Below are positions 49,553-59,348 of a DNA stretch of 64,000 bases, piece by piece. The notes below the pieces were generated by a model. The model was not told the DNA's origin. It did not search any database and saw only the letters and a program-made list of their open reading frames with translations. Each line of letters starts with the position of its first letter. Position 1 is the first letter of the stretch. The position numbers and the translations under genes were made by a program. The stretch is taken from the NCBI RefSeq assembly GCF_900104385.1, contig NZ_FNJA01000005.1, positions 186,001-250,000 of the forward strand, read 5' to 3'. This DNA comes from Rhodoferax sp. OV413 (GTDB lineage Bacteria > Pseudomonadota > Gammaproteobacteria > Burkholderiales > Burkholderiaceae_C).

Positions 49553-49945
49553 TCACGGAGTCACTTCGTATAGTTCTAAAGGCAGGCCGTCGGGGTCGGC
49601 AAAAAAGGTGAAGCGCCGGCCGGTGAATTCATCCACCCGCACTGGCTCGACGGCCACGCCATGGGCTTGCAGGCTGGCGATATTCGCATCCAGGTCGGCC
49701 ACCGCAAACGCCAGGTGGCGCAAGCCGCAGGCCTCGGGCCGCGAGGGGCGCGGCGGCGGGGACGGAAAGGAAAACAGCTCGATCTGCGAACCATCGGCCA
49801 AGGCCAGGTCCAGCTTGTACGACTGGCGCTCGGCGCGCAGGTTCTCGGCCACGGTGCGCAGGCCAAGTATGCGGGTGTAGAAGTCTTTGGAGCGTGCGTA
49901 GTCCGAGCAGATGATGGCGGCGTGGTGCAGGCTGGCTAATTCCAT
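49553..49945 (-). CDS. VOC-family protein (glyoxalase-like)
   Basis: This 130-residue protein has two beta-alpha-beta-beta-beta modules (LHHAAIICSDYARSKDFYTR and LRHLAFAVADLDANIASLQA) with His, Glu and Glu positions suited to metal binding (IELFSF, LPLELYEV). It resembles the GloA2/YaeR group. The reaction is not known. Confidence 0.87.
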   Translation of the reverse strand: MELASLHHAAIICSDYARSKDFYTRILGLRTVAENLRAERQSYKLDLALADGSQIELFSFPSPPPRPSRPEACGLRHLAFAVADLDANIASLQAHGVAVEPVRVDEFTGRRFTFFADPDGLPLELYEVTP

Positions 49946-49956
49946 AGGCTTCGAGC

Positions 49957-50700
49957 TTAACCCGCCATGGCCTCGCGCACCGCGGCCAGCTGGCGGCGCG
50001 ACACCATCAGCGGCTCGGCCAGGCCTTGCAGGCGCACCGCCCAGCCCTCGCCCTCCTCGGGGTCGAAATGCTTTTCCAGGGCCCGCAAGGCGCGCTTGGA
50101 CACCAGCGCGTTGCGGTGGATGCGGATAAACACACTGGCATGCCGCGCCTCCAGCTCGCTCAGGGAGCCATCGAGGATGTAGTTTTTGCTGGCGGTGCGC
50201 ACGGTGATGTACTTCAGCTCAGCCTTCAGGTACAGCACGCTGGCCATGGGCACGCGTTCGGTGCGGCCGCGGTCGTGTATCACCAGCACGTCCTCGGTCA
50301 AATCAGGCTCTAGCGCTTTATTTACCTGCGCAATACGCTCCACTTTTTGTAGCGCCTGCTGGAGCCGCTCCAGCCGCACCGGCTTGGTCAGGTAGTCCAC
50401 CGCCGCTACCTCGAAGGCCTGCAGCGCATGGCCAGCGTGGGCGGTGACGAACACCACGGCCGGCGGCTGGGGCAGCGCCTGCAGGCGCTGCGCGAGCTGC
50501 ACGCCGTCCATGCCGGGCATGTGGATGTCGAGCAGCAGCAGGTCGAAAGTCTGGCTGGACAGCAGCGCCAGCGCTTGCTCGGCATGCGCCGCCTCGCCGC
50601 ACACCTGGGCCCGCGGCGCAGTGCAGTCGCCCAGCAGGGTGCGCAGCCGGGAGCGCGCCAGGGCTTCGTCGTCCACCAGCAAGACGCGCAGGCTGTTCAT
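49957..50700 (-). CDS. algR: AlgR-type LytTR response regulator
   Basis: This 247-residue regulator has a receiver (acidic pair in LLVDDEALARSR, phosphoacceptor Asp58 in LLLLDIHMPGMDG) and a C-terminal LytTR DNA-binding domain (residues about 138-245, KAELKYITVRTASKNYILDG). The interdomain linker (117-134) is encoded by an interspersed-repeat copy. Its start overlaps the histidine kinase stop by four bases. AlgR in pseudomonads controls twitching and exopolysaccharide. Confidence 0.9.
   Translation of the reverse strand: MNSLRVLLVDDEALARSRLRTLLGDCTAPRAQVCGEAAHAEQALALLSSQTFDLLLLDIHMPGMDGVQLAQRLQALPQPPAVVFVTAHAGHALQAFEVAAVDYLTKPVRLERLQQALQKVERIAQVNKALEPDLTEDVLVIHDRGRTERVPMASVLYLKAELKYITVRTASKNYILDGSLSELEARHASVFIRIHRNALVSKRALRALEKHFDPEEGEGWAVRLQGLAEPLMVSRRQLAAVREAMAG
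50299..50354 (-). repeat. Interspersed repeat inside the algR-like gene
   Basis: On the minus strand GCTACAAAAAGTGGAGCGTA then TTGCGCAGGTAAATAAAGCG and CTAGAGCCTGATTTGACC match the family over most of its length, including the right end seen at 7801 (GCTAGAGGTCGATTTGAC). It is read in frame as the linker between the two domains. Confidence 0.8.
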
Positions 50701-51731
50701 AGCGGCAACTCCATGCGCACTAGGTAGACGCCGTCTTTCAAGCCAGCCTGGAACTGGCTGTGCACATCGTGCAGCAGGTTCAGGCGGTCGCGCACATTGT
50801 CCAGCGCCAGGCCATGGCCGGGCGCGCCCTGGCCGCCGGGCACGGTATTGCTGATCTTGATGACCACGGTGCTGCCACGCCGCTCGGTAGAAATGTGCAG
50901 GTCGGCCCCGCTGGCGCTGGGCTCGACGCCGTGCTTGACCGCGTTCTCCACCAGCGGCTGCAGCAGCAGCGGCGGCAGCTCAGCACCCGCGGCGCGCGGG
51001 TCTAGCGACCATTGCACGCGCAGGCGCTCCCCAAAGCGCACCTGCTCGATCGACAGATAGCGCTCGGCCAGCGTGGTCTCCTGCTCCAGGGTGACGGACT
51101 CGCCCTGGTCAACCAGCGCGTGGCGGAACAGGTCGCTCAGGTCTTCCAGCAAGGCCTCGGCCCGGGCCGGCTCGGCGCGCACCAGGGCGATCGCGCTGTT
51201 GAGCGTGTTGAACAAGAAATGCGGCCGGATGCGCGCCTGCAGCTCGCCCAGCCGGGCGGTGGTGGCCGCCGGCGTGCGGGCCCGGGCGCGCAGCACCAGG
51301 CCGGCCACGATCAGCGCCGACAGCCAGGCACCGGCGGCCGCGCTGGCCAGCCAGGGCGCGGGTTCGACCACGCCGATCAGCGCCAGCATGCCGCAGCCAT
51401 ACAGACCGGCCAGCGCACCCAGCGCCACGCCGGCGGCGTTCTGCCAGCGCTGGCGCAGCCGCGCCAGGCTGCGCTTCAGGCTGCAGGCGGCCAGCAGCCA
51501 GACCAGCACCGCGGGCAGGGCGCCACCGGTCCACAGCGCCAGCTTGGTCAGCCAGTCCCAGCTGTCCTGCGCGCCAAACAGCGCGGCCACGGCCACCGCC
51601 ACCTCCACAAACAGCACGGCACGCAGGATCACGCCGGCCTGGCAGGCGTCGAACACCAGCGCCGCCCGGGCAGACGCGGACGGCTCGGCGGCCACGGGCT
51701 GGAAGCCCGATAAAATTTGGGTCTCTTGCAT
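50697..51731 (-). CDS. fimS: FimS/AlgZ-type sensor histidine kinase (His_kinase family)
   Basis: This kinase of about 344 residues has four membrane helices in the N-terminal half, then the LytS-type His box ([19 protein letters not shown]) and an ATPase domain ([19 protein letters not shown]). It pairs with the AlgR-like regulator by a four-base overlap and is divergent from argH, as in pseudomonads. The start is uncertain: ATGs at 51731 and 51764 are both possible and neither has a strong ribosome site. Confidence 0.88.
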   Translation of the reverse strand: MQETQILSGFQPVAAEPSASARAALVFDACQAGVILRAVLFVEVAVAVAALFGAQDSWDWLTKLALWTGGALPAVLVWLLAACSLKRSLARLRQRWQNAAGVALGALAGLYGCGMLALIGVVEPAPWLASAAAGAWLSALIVAGLVLRARARTPAATTARLGELQARIRPHFLFNTLNSAIALVRAEPARAEALLEDLSDLFRHALVDQGESVTLEQETTLAERYLSIEQVRFGERLRVQWSLDPRAAGAELPPLLLQPLVENAVKHGVEPSASGADLHISTERRGSTVVIKISNTVPGGQGAPGHGLALDNVRDRLNLLHDVHSQFQAGLKDGVYLVRMELPL

Positions 51732-51798
51732 ACCAGCCCGATTATTGGGGAAGTTCATCTTCATTGGTACGCCATTCCATTTCCCATTGGTGCCCCGC

Positions 51799-53202
<1,404 letters not shown>

Positions 53203-53234
53203 GAACCTATATGGCCCTGTAGCCAGTGCAGGAA

Positions 53235-53298
53235 TGCTATTTAATAGATAGCTGTCTGTGCTGGTGAATACTTCGCTAACGGCCTTTTTTATATAAAT
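53235..53298 (+). repeat. Interspersed AATAGCTGC-type repeat
   Basis: GCTATTTAATAGATAGCTGT, then CTGTGCTGGTGAATACTTCG and GCTAACGGCCTTTTTTAT. It lies downstream of argH and may help end its transcript. It is more diverged than most copies. Confidence 0.8.
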
Positions 53299-53318
53299 AA
53301 AACCAAAGGCTTGCATCC

Positions 53319-53332
53319 TTGACGCAAGTCAA
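53319..53332. promoter_or_regulatory. FNR/ANR-like box upstream of the universal stress protein gene
   Basis: TTGAC-GCAA-GTCAA is a perfect palindrome close to the FNR consensus TTGAT-N4-ATCAA. It lies 65 bases before the start codon, a usual distance for activation under low oxygen. Confidence 0.65.
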
Positions 53333-53396
53333 GGCTGCGGCGTGCGCATCGGTCGCACAATGGGGTCAGCACAAGCCTTGTGCGCAAGGAGTCTCT

Positions 53397-53834
53397 ATGC
53401 TGAAACACATCCTGCTGGCTACCGATGGCTCCACCGCCTCGGACCACGCTGCGGCCCTGGCCGTGGACCTGGCCCGGAGCATGGGCGCCAAACTGACCTC
53501 GCTGTACGCGGTAGACCCCTACCCCTACCTGGCGGTGGGCGAAATGAGCACCGAAGGCGTCCAGTACTACATGGCCGCCGCGCAGCAGGAAGCTGCTGCG
53601 GCGCATGCCAAAGTGCAGGCCCTGTGCAACCAGGGCAGCACGGTGGTCTTGCAGACCATCGTGGTGGAAGACCGGGCCGTGTCGAAAGCCATCGTCGAAA
53701 ACGCCCACAGCGAAGGCGCGGACATGATCGTCATTGGCTCGCACGGCCGCACCGGCATCGCCAAGCTGATGCTGGGCAGCATCACCACCAAGGTGCTGGC
53801 CGAATCCACGCTACCGGTGTTGGTCGCCCGCTGA
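53397..53834 (+). CDS. Universal stress protein (UspA family)
   Basis: This 145-residue single-domain Usp has the start KHILLATDGSTASDHAAALA and the ATP-binding motif IGSHGRTGIAKLMLGSITTK. It has AAGGAG before the ATG at 53397. The FNR-like box upstream suggests induction in low oxygen, as for many proteobacterial Usps. Confidence 0.95.
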   Translation: MLKHILLATDGSTASDHAAALAVDLARSMGAKLTSLYAVDPYPYLAVGEMSTEGVQYYMAAAQQEAAAAHAKVQALCNQGSTVVLQTIVVEDRAVSKAIVENAHSEGADMIVIGSHGRTGIAKLMLGSITTKVLAESTLPVLVAR

Positions 53835-53906
53835 AACGCCCGTTTTAAGCCTGGCCTAAGCCCGGCCGGGCATACTCGCAGCGCATACAGGAAACACAGG
53901 ATCTCC

Positions 53907-54566
53907 ATGCGATTGCTGCTGGTAGAAGACGACGCGATGATCGGCGAAACCGTGCTCGACGTGCTGCGCGCCGAGCACTTCGCCGTGGACTGGGTAAAAG
54001 ACGGCGCCATGGCCGACACCGCACTGCGCAGCGAACACTACGACCTGGTGCTGCTCGACCTGGGCCTGCCCAAGCTGGACGGGCTGGAGGTACTGAAAGC
54101 CCTGCGCCAGCGCAAGGACGCGACGCCGGTGCTGGTCGCCACCGCCCGCGACGCGGTGGCCGACCGCATCAAGGGCCTGGACGCCGGGGCCGACGACTAT
54201 GTGCTCAAACCCTATGACATCGACGAGCTGCTGGCCCGCATCCGCGCGCTGACCCGGCGCAGCGCCGGCCGCGCCGACCCGGTACTGGAAGTGCACGGCC
54301 TGCGCCTGAACCCCGCCACCCACGAAGCCACGCGCGACGGCCAGGCCATCGTGCTGTCGGCCCGCGAATGGGCGGTGCTGGAGGCTTTGATGGCCCGGCC
54401 CGGCGTGGTGTTCTCGCGCGCCCAGCTGGAAGAAAAGCTCTACAGCTGGAAGGACGACGTGAGCAGCAATGCCGTCGAGGTCTACATCCACGGCCTGCGC
54501 AAGAAGCTCGGAGCCGAGCTGATCCAGAACGTGCGCGGCCTGGGCTACGTGATGCCGAAGCCATGA
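53907..54566 (+). CDS. OmpR-family response regulator (QseB/TctD-like)
   Basis: This 219-residue regulator has a receiver (acidic pair in LLLVEDDAM, phosphoacceptor Asp51 in LVLLDLGLPKLDG, Lys in YVLKPYD) and a winged-helix DNA-binding domain (VLSAREWAVLEALMARPGVV). Overlaps its kinase gene by four bases. The signal is unknown. Confidence 0.93.
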   Translation: MRLLLVEDDAMIGETVLDVLRAEHFAVDWVKDGAMADTALRSEHYDLVLLDLGLPKLDGLEVLKALRQRKDATPVLVATARDAVADRIKGLDAGADDYVLKPYDIDELLARIRALTRRSAGRADPVLEVHGLRLNPATHEATRDGQAIVLSAREWAVLEALMARPGVVFSRAQLEEKLYSWKDDVSSNAVEVYIHGLRKKLGAELIQNVRGLGYVMPKP

Positions 54567-55870
54567 GCGGCACGCATTCACTACGCCGCCGCTTGCTGGG
54601 CTCGGTGATGACGGCCATCCTGGTGGCCGCGCTGTTCCAAGCCGCGTCGGCCTACCGCGGAGCACTGCAACAGGCCGACGAAATGTTCGACTACCACCTG
54701 CAGCAAATGGCCTATGCGCTGCGCAATGGCGCACCCAGCCAGCTGGAGCCGACCGAATCCGAGCTGGAGGCCGACTACGAGGTGCAGATATGGAGCGCCA
54801 ACGGCGTGCAGCTGTTCCAGTCGCACCACAACCGGTTGCCCGCCCAAGCCGTGCTGGGCTTTTCGGACGTGGAGCAAAACGGCACGCGCTACCGCGTCTA
54901 CTCGATACAGACCACCGCCCAGACCATCCAGATCGCCCAGGACTTGAGCGCCCGCCAGGCCCGCGCCCGGGCCCTGGCCGCCCGCGCCATGCTGCCCATG
55001 GCCTGGATGGCGCCGCTGCTGATGCTGGCCCTGTGGTGGACCATCCGCCACGCTCTGAAACCGCTGGAACGCACCCGCCAGCAGGTGGCCAGCCGCGCTG
55101 CCGACGACCTGTCGCCGCTGGCCGAGGACGGCCTGCCCGACGAAGTACGGCCGCTGGTGCACGAGCTGAACCTGCTGTTCGACCGCGTGCACACCGCCTT
55201 CCACGCCCAGCAGTCCTTTGTCGCCAATGCCGCCCACGAGCTGCGCTCGCCGCTGACCGCGCTGAAGCTGCAAGCCCAGGCACTCGACCGCGCGGCCGAT
55301 GCGCCCACCCGCAGCGTCGCCGTGGCCCGGCTGCACCAGGGCATAGACCGCGCGATCCGCTTGATGAACCAGCTGCTGGTGCTGGCGCGCCAGGAATCGG
55401 CCAGCGAGACCCCGCCCGAACGCATCCAGCTGCAAGACCTGGTGCGCCTGGCGGTCGAAGAAATGCTGCCGCAGGCCCAGGAACGGCAGCAGGACATCGG
55501 CGTCGCGCCCAGCGAACCGATATGGGTGCAAGGCCACGCCGACGCACTGCGCATCCTGCTGCGCAACCTGCTGGACAACGCGCTGAAGTACACGCCGGAG
55601 CACGGTCGGGTCGATGTCGCCATCGCGCTGGAAAAGGGCGCCCCGGTGCTTAGCGTGGACGACTCTGGCCCAGGCATTGCCGAGGAAGACATGGGACGGG
55701 TGTTCGACCGCTTCTTCCGCAGCGCCAGTGCGACCGCCAGCGGCAGCGGCCTGGGCCTGGCCATCGCCCAGGCGATTGCCCAGCGCCATGGCGCCCAGCT
55801 GCGGCTGGGGTCATCCGCCAAGCTGGGCGGGCTGCGGGTGACGCTGGAGTTTCCGGGGACTGTGGGCTGA
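54563..55870 (+). CDS. Sensor histidine kinase (QseC/TctE-like)
   Basis: This 435-residue kinase has two membrane helices (about residues 13-33 and 148-168) around a periplasmic sensor of about 110 residues, an H-box (NAAHELRSPLTALKLQ), N-box (LLDNALKYTPEHG) and G-boxes (DDSGPGIAEED, SGSGLGLAIAQAIA). Partner of the regulator just upstream. Confidence 0.93.
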   Translation: MSGTHSLRRRLLGSVMTAILVAALFQAASAYRGALQQADEMFDYHLQQMAYALRNGAPSQLEPTESELEADYEVQIWSANGVQLFQSHHNRLPAQAVLGFSDVEQNGTRYRVYSIQTTAQTIQIAQDLSARQARARALAARAMLPMAWMAPLLMLALWWTIRHALKPLERTRQQVASRAADDLSPLAEDGLPDEVRPLVHELNLLFDRVHTAFHAQQSFVANAAHELRSPLTALKLQAQALDRAADAPTRSVAVARLHQGIDRAIRLMNQLLVLARQESASETPPERIQLQDLVRLAVEEMLPQAQERQQDIGVAPSEPIWVQGHADALRILLRNLLDNALKYTPEHGRVDVAIALEKGAPVLSVDDSGPGIAEEDMGRVFDRFFRSASATASGSGLGLAIAQAIAQRHGAQLRLGSSAKLGGLRVTLEFPGTVG

Positions 55871-55873
55871 AGT

Positions 55874-56716
55874 TCAGCGCCGCTCGGACGGCGCAGCCCG
55901 CTGGCTGGCGCGCTGCCGTGCGGCCTCGAAATCCTGCGCCAGCAGGCTCTTGCCCTGCGGGTCCGCAGGCATAGCCCAGCGCAGGTATTTCTCGGCCACC
56001 CGCACCGAGATCGGCTTCTTTTTCTCGGTAAACGGGTCGACCATGTCGCGCCGGGTGAACAGGTGCAGATCGGCGTGGTTGGAGAAAAACCGGCAGCCCA
56101 GCTGCTGCGCCAGCAGCTCCAACGAGCGGACTGTAAAAAACACGATGTGCTGCCCGGTTTCGGGCACCAGGTACCACCAGTCTTTTTGAACCGGGTCTCC
56201 CTCGGGAACCAGTACGGTGGAGAACAGCACCGAGTCCGCATAGTCCAACAGCTGCCGGACCTCGGCCACCGGGTCCACCAGGTGCTCAAACACCTCGAAG
56301 GCCGTGACCAGCTCGAAGCGCGCATGCGGCTCCAGGTCCTTCAGGTCCAGATGCTGGGCAAAGATGTTGCTGCAGTAGCGGTCCTGCCGGTAGAAGTCAA
56401 AGCCCTTGTCGCGCATCATGCGCACAAACAGGCCGTAGCCGCCGGCGTAGTCGAGAAAGCGCGCGCCGGGGTCGAACACCGCGGCAATCGTCTGCGCTGC
56501 CTTGTTGGCTAAAAAGATATTGCGCCCGACCATGCCCACATCCAGCGAGGAAATGGCCGCGCCATAGGCCTCGTCCAGCCAGTAAGGATGCTCGGTATGC
56601 ACCAGCCCGCAGCTCTGGCACTGGAAATACCCCACCTGGTAGCGGCCCAGGATCAGGTTTTCAAACAAGGGCGCACTGGCTTTACCGCACACCAAACAGG
56701 TATTTTTTGAACGCAT
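55874..56716 (-). CDS. Class I SAM-dependent methyltransferase with an N-terminal zinc knuckle
   Basis: This 280-residue protein opens with CLVCG and CQSCG, a treble-clef-like pair of knuckles, followed by a Methyltransf_23-type Rossmann domain (FLDYAGGYGLFVRMMRDKG; VTAFEVFEHLVDPVAEVRQL). Such enzymes occur in sugar and polysaccharide clusters as C- or O-methyltransferases. The leftward glycosyltransferase gene is upstream, 87 bases away. Confidence 0.85.
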   Translation of the reverse strand: MRSKNTCLVCGKASAPLFENLILGRYQVGYFQCQSCGLVHTEHPYWLDEAYGAAISSLDVGMVGRNIFLANKAAQTIAAVFDPGARFLDYAGGYGLFVRMMRDKGFDFYRQDRYCSNIFAQHLDLKDLEPHARFELVTAFEVFEHLVDPVAEVRQLLDYADSVLFSTVLVPEGDPVQKDWWYLVPETGQHIVFFTVRSLELLAQQLGCRFFSNHADLHLFTRRDMVDPFTEKKKPISVRVAEKYLRWAMPADPQGKSLLAQDFEAARQRASQRAAPSERR

Positions 56717-56803
56717 AGGGAAACGGCCCCGAAAAATCAGCCCCCTGGCACAAGCAAGCTCGTTCTTGTCTCTCTCCCATCCTCCCGAAACGTAGCCGCA
56801 GCC

Positions 56804-58048
56804 TCAGTGGCTGCCGACCACCTCGGCCAGCAAATCGGCAAACGCCTTGGAACGGCCCTGGCGCGAGGCGTTCCTCACAGCCGCCGGGTCAGGTTGCCGG
56901 ACCGCTTGGGCTCGCACAGCGGCCACAAAGCGGGGTAGCAGCGCGGCGATCTCGTCCACCGAATCGATGCGCGCCATCGCGTCCAGGCCGGCGCCGCGCA
57001 ATACACCCGCAGTGTCGCCCAGCGGATCGGTCAGCCCGAGTATCGGCCTGCCGGCGCGCAGGTATTCGTAAATCTTTGCGGGGATTTGTGCGTTGCAGTT
57101 ACTGGCCTGCATGACCAGCAAGGCATCGACCGACAGCATCTCGGCCAGGGCTTCTCGGTAGGGCACGGAGGGGCACAGCTCGATGAAGTCCTGCACGCCG
57201 TACTGGCTGGCCAGACCGGCCAGCAAATCGTCGTGCGCCGAGGCGCGGAAGCGGATGCGCAACTGCGCAGGCTGCAAGTCGCCGGCGGCGCGCAGGCGCT
57301 GCAGCGCGGCAAACAACTGGGTCGGGTCGCGCTCCGACGGGTAGACGATGCCGCTGTGCAGCAGGACCACCGGCTGGTCGCCGGCCAGCGGACTGGCCGG
57401 CGCGGCGACGGCGTTCGCAAAGCTTTCCTCGTCATAGCCGTTCTCCAGCACGGTGATGCGGCTGGCGGCCTGGGGATAGCGTTCGCGGTACATCTGCGCG
57501 GCACCGGGAGTGGTGAAGACGCTGCGGCTGGCGTCTTCCACCGCTTCCTGCTCGATGCGCTGGTAGCTGCGCCAGGTGTCGGGGTCGGCCGGGTAGCCGT
57601 CTTGCGCCATCGGGTCGCGGAAGTCGGCCACCCAGGGCAGTCCGGTTTTCTTGTGCAGCTGCTGGCCGATCACATGCGCAGTGGCAATCGGGTAGGTCGA
57701 CCAGATGGCATCGGGCTTGAACTCCTTGACCAGCTGCATGCCCTGGCGCACGGCGTCGAAGCGCCAGCTGATCCAGCGGTCCGGCCGGGCCATCCAGCCC
57801 ATGTAGCGGCCCTGGATGTTCAAATGCCGCGCGGTGTCCAGCGCAAAAGCCCGGCGCACCACCGTGGCCGCGGGCACGTCGTCCAGCAGGTCGGGGCTGG
57901 TGCGCTCGTAGGCGCGCGGGTCGGCGGTCAGCACGATGGGGCGCCAACCCAGGGCCGGCAAGTGCTGCACAAACCGCAAGGTGCGCTGTATGCCACTGCT
58001 ACCCGCCAGCGGCGGGAAGTGGTAGGCGATCATCAAAACTGTTTTCAC
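56804..58048 (-). CDS. Glycosyltransferase (GT4-like)
   Basis: This protein of about 414 residues has a GT-B layout: N-terminal YHFPPLAGSSGIQRTLRFVQ and a C-terminal donor-binding region (VDALLVMQASNCNAQIPAKI, then YEYLRAGRPILGLTDP). The start is taken as GTG 58048, as the frame to 58300 runs over the divergent gene's promoter. It likely adds a sugar to a surface glycan. Donor and acceptor are unknown. Confidence 0.85.
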   Translation of the reverse strand: MKTVLMIAYHFPPLAGSSGIQRTLRFVQHLPALGWRPIVLTADPRAYERTSPDLLDDVPAATVVRRAFALDTARHLNIQGRYMGWMARPDRWISWRFDAVRQGMQLVKEFKPDAIWSTYPIATAHVIGQQLHKKTGLPWVADFRDPMAQDGYPADPDTWRSYQRIEQEAVEDASRSVFTTPGAAQMYRERYPQAASRITVLENGYDEESFANAVAAPASPLAGDQPVVLLHSGIVYPSERDPTQLFAALQRLRAAGDLQPAQLRIRFRASAHDDLLAGLASQYGVQDFIELCPSVPYREALAEMLSVDALLVMQASNCNAQIPAKIYEYLRAGRPILGLTDPLGDTAGVLRGAGLDAMARIDSVDEIAALLPRFVAAVRAQAVRQPDPAAVRNASRQGRSKAFADLLAEVVGSH

Positions 58049-58127
58049 ACGGAACCCTGGGTTGTTCTTGGCTGCAGGATCATACGGGGGAAGCAGGCCA
58101 GGGCTTGCGGCAGAATGCCCGGTATTT

Positions 58128-59303
58128 ATGCCACTGCCTGTACCTGCCCGCCTTCTTCGCCGCCTTGGCCTGATTGTTATAGGCCTGCTGCTGTGCAGCG
58201 CTACCAGCGCCGACGAGGGCTTCAAGACGCTGCAGGTCGGACCGCTGCGCACTATCAAAACAATAGCTTCTGCCGCAAAACTGGCGGGCGACAACACCAT
58301 TATTGACGTAGATGCGGGCGACTACGTGGGCGACGTGGCGGTATGGACCCAGGCCAATATCCGCCTGCGCGCCGTGGGCGGCCGGGTGCGTTTGCGCGCT
58401 GACGGCCAGGCTGCCGAGGGCAAGGGCATCTGGGTAGTGCGCTCGGCCCAGTTCAGCGTCGAGGGCTTCGACTTTTCGGACGCGCGGGTTCCGGGCCGCA
58501 ACGGCGCGGGCATACGCTTTGAATCAGGCCGGCTGCTGGTGCGCGACTGCTCATTTACCTACAACGAGATGGGCTTGCTGACCAACAACGATGGCCAGGC
58601 CGTGCTGGAAGTGGAGAACAGCGAGTTCGCCCACAACAACCGCCCCGACGGCCACAACCACAATCTGTACATAGGCCGCATCGCCCATGCCACGGTGACC
58701 GGCAGCTACTTCCACCATGCGCAGACCGGCCACCTGCTGAAAAGCCGGGCCGCGCTCAGCCACATCCTGTACAACCGGCTGACGGACGACGGCGGCAGCG
58801 CCAGCTACGAGCTGGAGTTCCCCAACGGCGGCGTGGCCGTGGTGCTGGGCAACATCGTCCAGCAAGGCCCGCTGACCGAGAACCCGGCCGTCATCTCCTT
58901 TGGCGCCGAAGGCTATGTGTGGCCTAGCAACCAGCTGTACCTGGTGAACAACACCCTGGTGGACGAACTGCCCAGCGGCGGCAGCTGGCTGCGCGTCCGG
59001 CCCGGCGCCGACAGCGTGCTGGCGGCCAACAACCTGCTGGTCGGCCCGGCGCGCCTGCAAGCCAGTACCCCGGGCGATTTCCGCAACAACTTCAACGTGG
59101 ACCGCAGCGCCTTTCAGCCCGATGGCAGCTACCGGCTGCGGGCCAAGGCCGCCGTGCTGGGCAAGGCCCTGGACCTGGGCAGCAGCAATGGCCACGATTT
59201 GCGGCCGCAGCGCGAATATATTCACAGCGCCCAAACCAGGGCGCTGGACATTGCCCCGCATAATCCCGGAGCGATGCAGCAGCTGAAAGCGCCCGCGCCC
59301 TGA
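58128..59303 (+). CDS. Exported right-handed beta-helix protein
   Basis: This 391-residue protein has a signal peptide (RRLGLIVIGLLLCSATSA) and PbH1-type repeats of a parallel beta-helix (VEGFDFSDARVPGRNGAGIR; VRDCSFTYNEMGLLTNN; VENSEFAHNNRPDGHNHNLY). Such folds bind or cleave polysaccharide. Residues 42-50 (TIKTIASAA) are read from a sequence like the left arm of the interspersed repeat. No catalytic set is clear. Confidence 0.82.
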   Translation: MPLPVPARLLRRLGLIVIGLLLCSATSADEGFKTLQVGPLRTIKTIASAAKLAGDNTIIDVDAGDYVGDVAVWTQANIRLRAVGGRVRLRADGQAAEGKGIWVVRSAQFSVEGFDFSDARVPGRNGAGIRFESGRLLVRDCSFTYNEMGLLTNNDGQAVLEVENSEFAHNNRPDGHNHNLYIGRIAHATVTGSYFHHAQTGHLLKSRAALSHILYNRLTDDGGSASYELEFPNGGVAVVLGNIVQQGPLTENPAVISFGAEGYVWPSNQLYLVNNTLVDELPSGGSWLRVRPGADSVLAANNLLVGPARLQASTPGDFRNNFNVDRSAFQPDGSYRLRAKAAVLGKALDLGSSNGHDLRPQREYIHSAQTRALDIAPHNPGAMQQLKAPAP

Positions 59304-59348
59304 GCCGGCTTGCTGTGGTTTGGCCCCTCTTTTTTACCGCCTTATCCC

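Noticed and set aside
53856-55547. A 563-codon minus-strand frame over the two-component system
   Set aside because: Antisense to a regulator and kinase with full motif sets; the Arg/Pro/Ala-rich translation is a shadow.
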